Assembly: GCF_918698155.1 (NCBI RefSeq) | Contig: NZ_CAKKLX010000040.1 | Span: forward strand, 1 to 44,901 | Length of the DNA stretch: 44,901 bases | Direction of reading: 5' to 3' | Source: Roseomonas sp. CECT 9278 | GTDB taxonomy: Bacteria; Pseudomonadota; Alphaproteobacteria; Acetobacterales; Acetobacteraceae | Shown here: one piece after another, positions 43,388-44,901 of the stretch | Layout: every line of letters begins with the position of its first letter | How positions within the stretch are numbered: the first letter of the stretch is position 1 | Made by a program: the position numbers and the translations under genes | The notes under the pieces: model-generated | Told to the model about the DNA's origin: nothing | What the model saw: the letters and a program-made list of their open reading frames with translations, nothing else | Database searches by the model: none

Positions 43388-44901
43388 TCACGCCGCGACC
43401 GGCCCCTCCGCCATCTCGACCGCCTGGCCGAGATCCACGCTCAGCAGCCGCGACACACCGCGTTCCTGCATGGTCACGCCATACAGCCGGTGCATCCGCG
43501 CCATGGTCAGCGGATGGTGCGTCACCACCAGGAAGCGCGTGCCGCTCTCGGCCGCCATGGCGTCCAGCAGGTCGCACAGGCGCTCCACATTGGCGTCGTC
43601 CAGTGGCGCATCGACCTCGTCCAGCACACAGACCGGCGCGGGCTGGCAGCGGAACACCGCGAAGATCAGCGACAGCGCGGTCAGCGCCTGCTCGCCGCCC
43701 GACAGCAGCGACAGCGTCGCGAGCTTCTTGCCCGGCGGCTCGGCATAGATCTCGAGCCCCGCCTCCAGCGGATCATCCGACCCGACCAGCGCCAGATGCG
43801 CCCGCCCGCCGCCGAACAGCCGCGAGAACAGGTTGCGGAACTCGGCATCGACGCGGTCGAACACCTCGCGCAGCCTTTCGCGGCCTTCGCGGTTGAGGTG
43901 CCCGATCGACCCGCGCAGCTTGGCGATCGCCGCCTGCACCTCGTCGCGATCGGTGGTGATCTGGCCGACGCGCTCCTCGATCTCCGCCACCTCGATCTCC
44001 GCGCGCAGGTTGACCGGGCCCATCTCGTCGCGCTCGCGCGCCAGGCGCTCGACCTTGCGGCGCGCCTTGTCCTCGGCGGCGTCGGAGAGTTCGTCGGGCG
44101 CTTCCGGCAAGTCGGCATCCTCGCCGAGCCGCTCGGCGATGCGCGCGGCAACGGCCTCGCCGGCGGTCTCAGCGGCCTCGGCGGCGGCCTCGGCGCGCAC
44201 CTGACTTTCGCGCGCGGTCGCGAAGGCGGCGTCGATGCGGCGGCGGGCGTCGGCGGTGTCGCGCAGCCGCGCCTCGGCCGCGGCCAGGGCGCTGGCGGCG
44301 GCGGCATGGGCGGCTTCGGACTCCGCCAGCATCGCGGCGGCACCGCGCAGCCGCGCACCGGCATCCTCCGGCGCCTCGGCCAGCGCGTCGCGTTCGGTCT
44401 GCGCCTCGCCCCCGCGGCGGCGCAGGTCGATGACGCGGGCTTCCGCATCCTCCCCGCGCGTGGTCCACAGCGCGGCTTCCTCGGCCACCGCTGCCAGGCG
44501 GGCGGCCACGCGCGTGCCCTCGGCCTGCAGCGCGGCGATGTCGCTGCGCGCCGTCACCTCCGCGCCGCGTGCGGTGGCCAGCGCATCGCGCGCGGCGGTC
44601 ACCGCGGCGCGCAGCGCATCGAGGTCGGGCAGCGCCGCCTGCTGCGCCACCGCCTCGGCCAGCGCCGCCTCGGCGTCCGCGCATTCGGTGGCGAGCCGCG
44701 CCAATTGCGGCGCCAAGGCCGCCAGCCGGCTCTCGGCCTCGGCGGCGCGGGTCGCCAGCGTCGATTCATGCTGGCGCGCGCCACGGGCGGTGTGCTCGGC
44801 CGCGCGCCGGGCCTCGCGCGCGGCGTGCTCGGCGGCCTGGGCGCGGGTCTCGGCGGCGCCGGCCTCCTCCGCGGCGCGGCGCAGCGCGGGCAGGTCGGGC
44901 A
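43388..44901 (-). CDS. smc: Chromosome segregation protein SMC, C-terminal part (partial)
   Basis: The frame runs off the right edge of the window; about 504 residues are seen. The N-terminal two thirds of this part is a long alanine-, glutamate- and arginine-rich coiled coil. The head domain follows, with [35 protein letters not shown], signature [20 protein letters not shown], Walker [24 protein letters not shown] and [27 protein letters not shown] dimers organise and separate chromosomes. The N-terminal head and the hinge lie outside the window. Confidence 0.95.
   Translation of the reverse strand, partial: PDLPALRRAAEEAGAAETRAQAAEHAAREARRAAEHTARGARQHESTLATRAAEAESRLAALAPQLARLATECADAEAALAEAVAQQAALPDLDALRAAVTAARDALATARGAEVTARSDIAALQAEGTRVAARLAAVAEEAALWTTRGEDAEARVIDLRRRGGEAQTERDALAEAPEDAGARLRGAAAMLAESEAAHAAAASALAAAEARLRDTADARRRIDAAFATARESQVRAEAAAEAAETAGEAVAARIAERLGEDADLPEAPDELSDAAEDKARRKVERLARERDEMGPVNLRAEIEVAEIEERVGQITTDRDEVQAAIAKLRGSIGHLNREGRERLREVFDRVDAEFRNLFSRLFGGGRAHLALVGSDDPLEAGLEIYAEPPGKKLATLSLLSGGEQALTALSLIFAVFRCQPAPVCVLDEVDAPLDDANVERLCDLLDAMAAESGTRFLVVTHHPLTMARMHRLYGVTMQERGVSRLLSVDLGQAVEMAEGPVAA

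Overview
The window is high-GC, densely packed bacterial DNA. It most resembles an alphaproteobacterium of the Acetobacteraceae (Roseomonas-like). This rests on gene content and not on any marker RNA gene: split b and b' ATP synthase subunits in the order atpI-B-E-F'-F, a tandem glycine riboswitch before gcvTHP, the ispH-thrB-rnhA string, several Bug-type solute receptors, and a GAAC-N7-GAAC site of the alphaproteobacterial LexA type. No rRNA, tRNA, CRISPR array, transposase or integrase was found.

Layout. (1) 1-9355 is the right part of a podovirus-like prophage or prophage remnant, on the + strand: major capsid protein, two tail-tube/nozzle proteins, a small internal protein, a beta-helix tail spike, a probable small terminase, the large terminase, a holin candidate and a SleB-type endolysin. 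One small helix-turn-helix-like gene runs the other way. Portal, scaffold, replication and integration genes would lie to the left if present. (2) 9382-14942 is host housekeeping: DUF952, an EamA transporter, pyrD with a HAD phosphatase and an MmcQ/YjbR protein, a cupin, YqgE and a Prx5-type peroxiredoxin. (3) 14945-22815 holds a respiratory and transport block: a Bug receptor, a GbsR/MarR-type regulator, a cyanide-insensitive-type cytochrome bd oxidase (cydAB), two adjacent oxygen-binding-diiron-like MBL-fold proteins with altered metal ligands, a second Bug receptor and an MFS permease. A perfect FNR-type box and a second perfect palindrome lie just before the regulator gene. (4) 22923-27134 has a secreted unknown, rnhA-thrB-ispH, a lipoprotein and a variant histidine phosphatase. 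(5) 27156-32545 has an unusual inverted-repeat region, a tandem glycine riboswitch, gcvT-gcvH-gcvP and a NUDIX hydrolase. (6) 32586-35117 has a secreted alpha/beta hydrolase and a peptide-type ABC receptor. (7) 35204-37928 is the complete F0 ATP synthase operon on the - strand with a promoter, internal hairpins and a terminator. (8) 37969-44901 has an ABC exporter, a VOC protein under a possible SOS box, a membrane GGDEF-EAL protein paired with a cysteine-free periplasmic molybdopterin-domain-like protein, and the C-terminal part of SMC.

The most promising leads for something undescribed are the paired oxygen-binding-diiron-like proteins directly behind the FNR-box-associated bd oxidase, and the periplasmic Oxidored_molyb-like partner encoded 10 bases before the GGDEF-EAL protein. 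The phage module is notable for its small size: only one 146-residue gene lies between the tail nozzle and the tail spike. All functional statements come from reading motifs and gene order. No database search was run.
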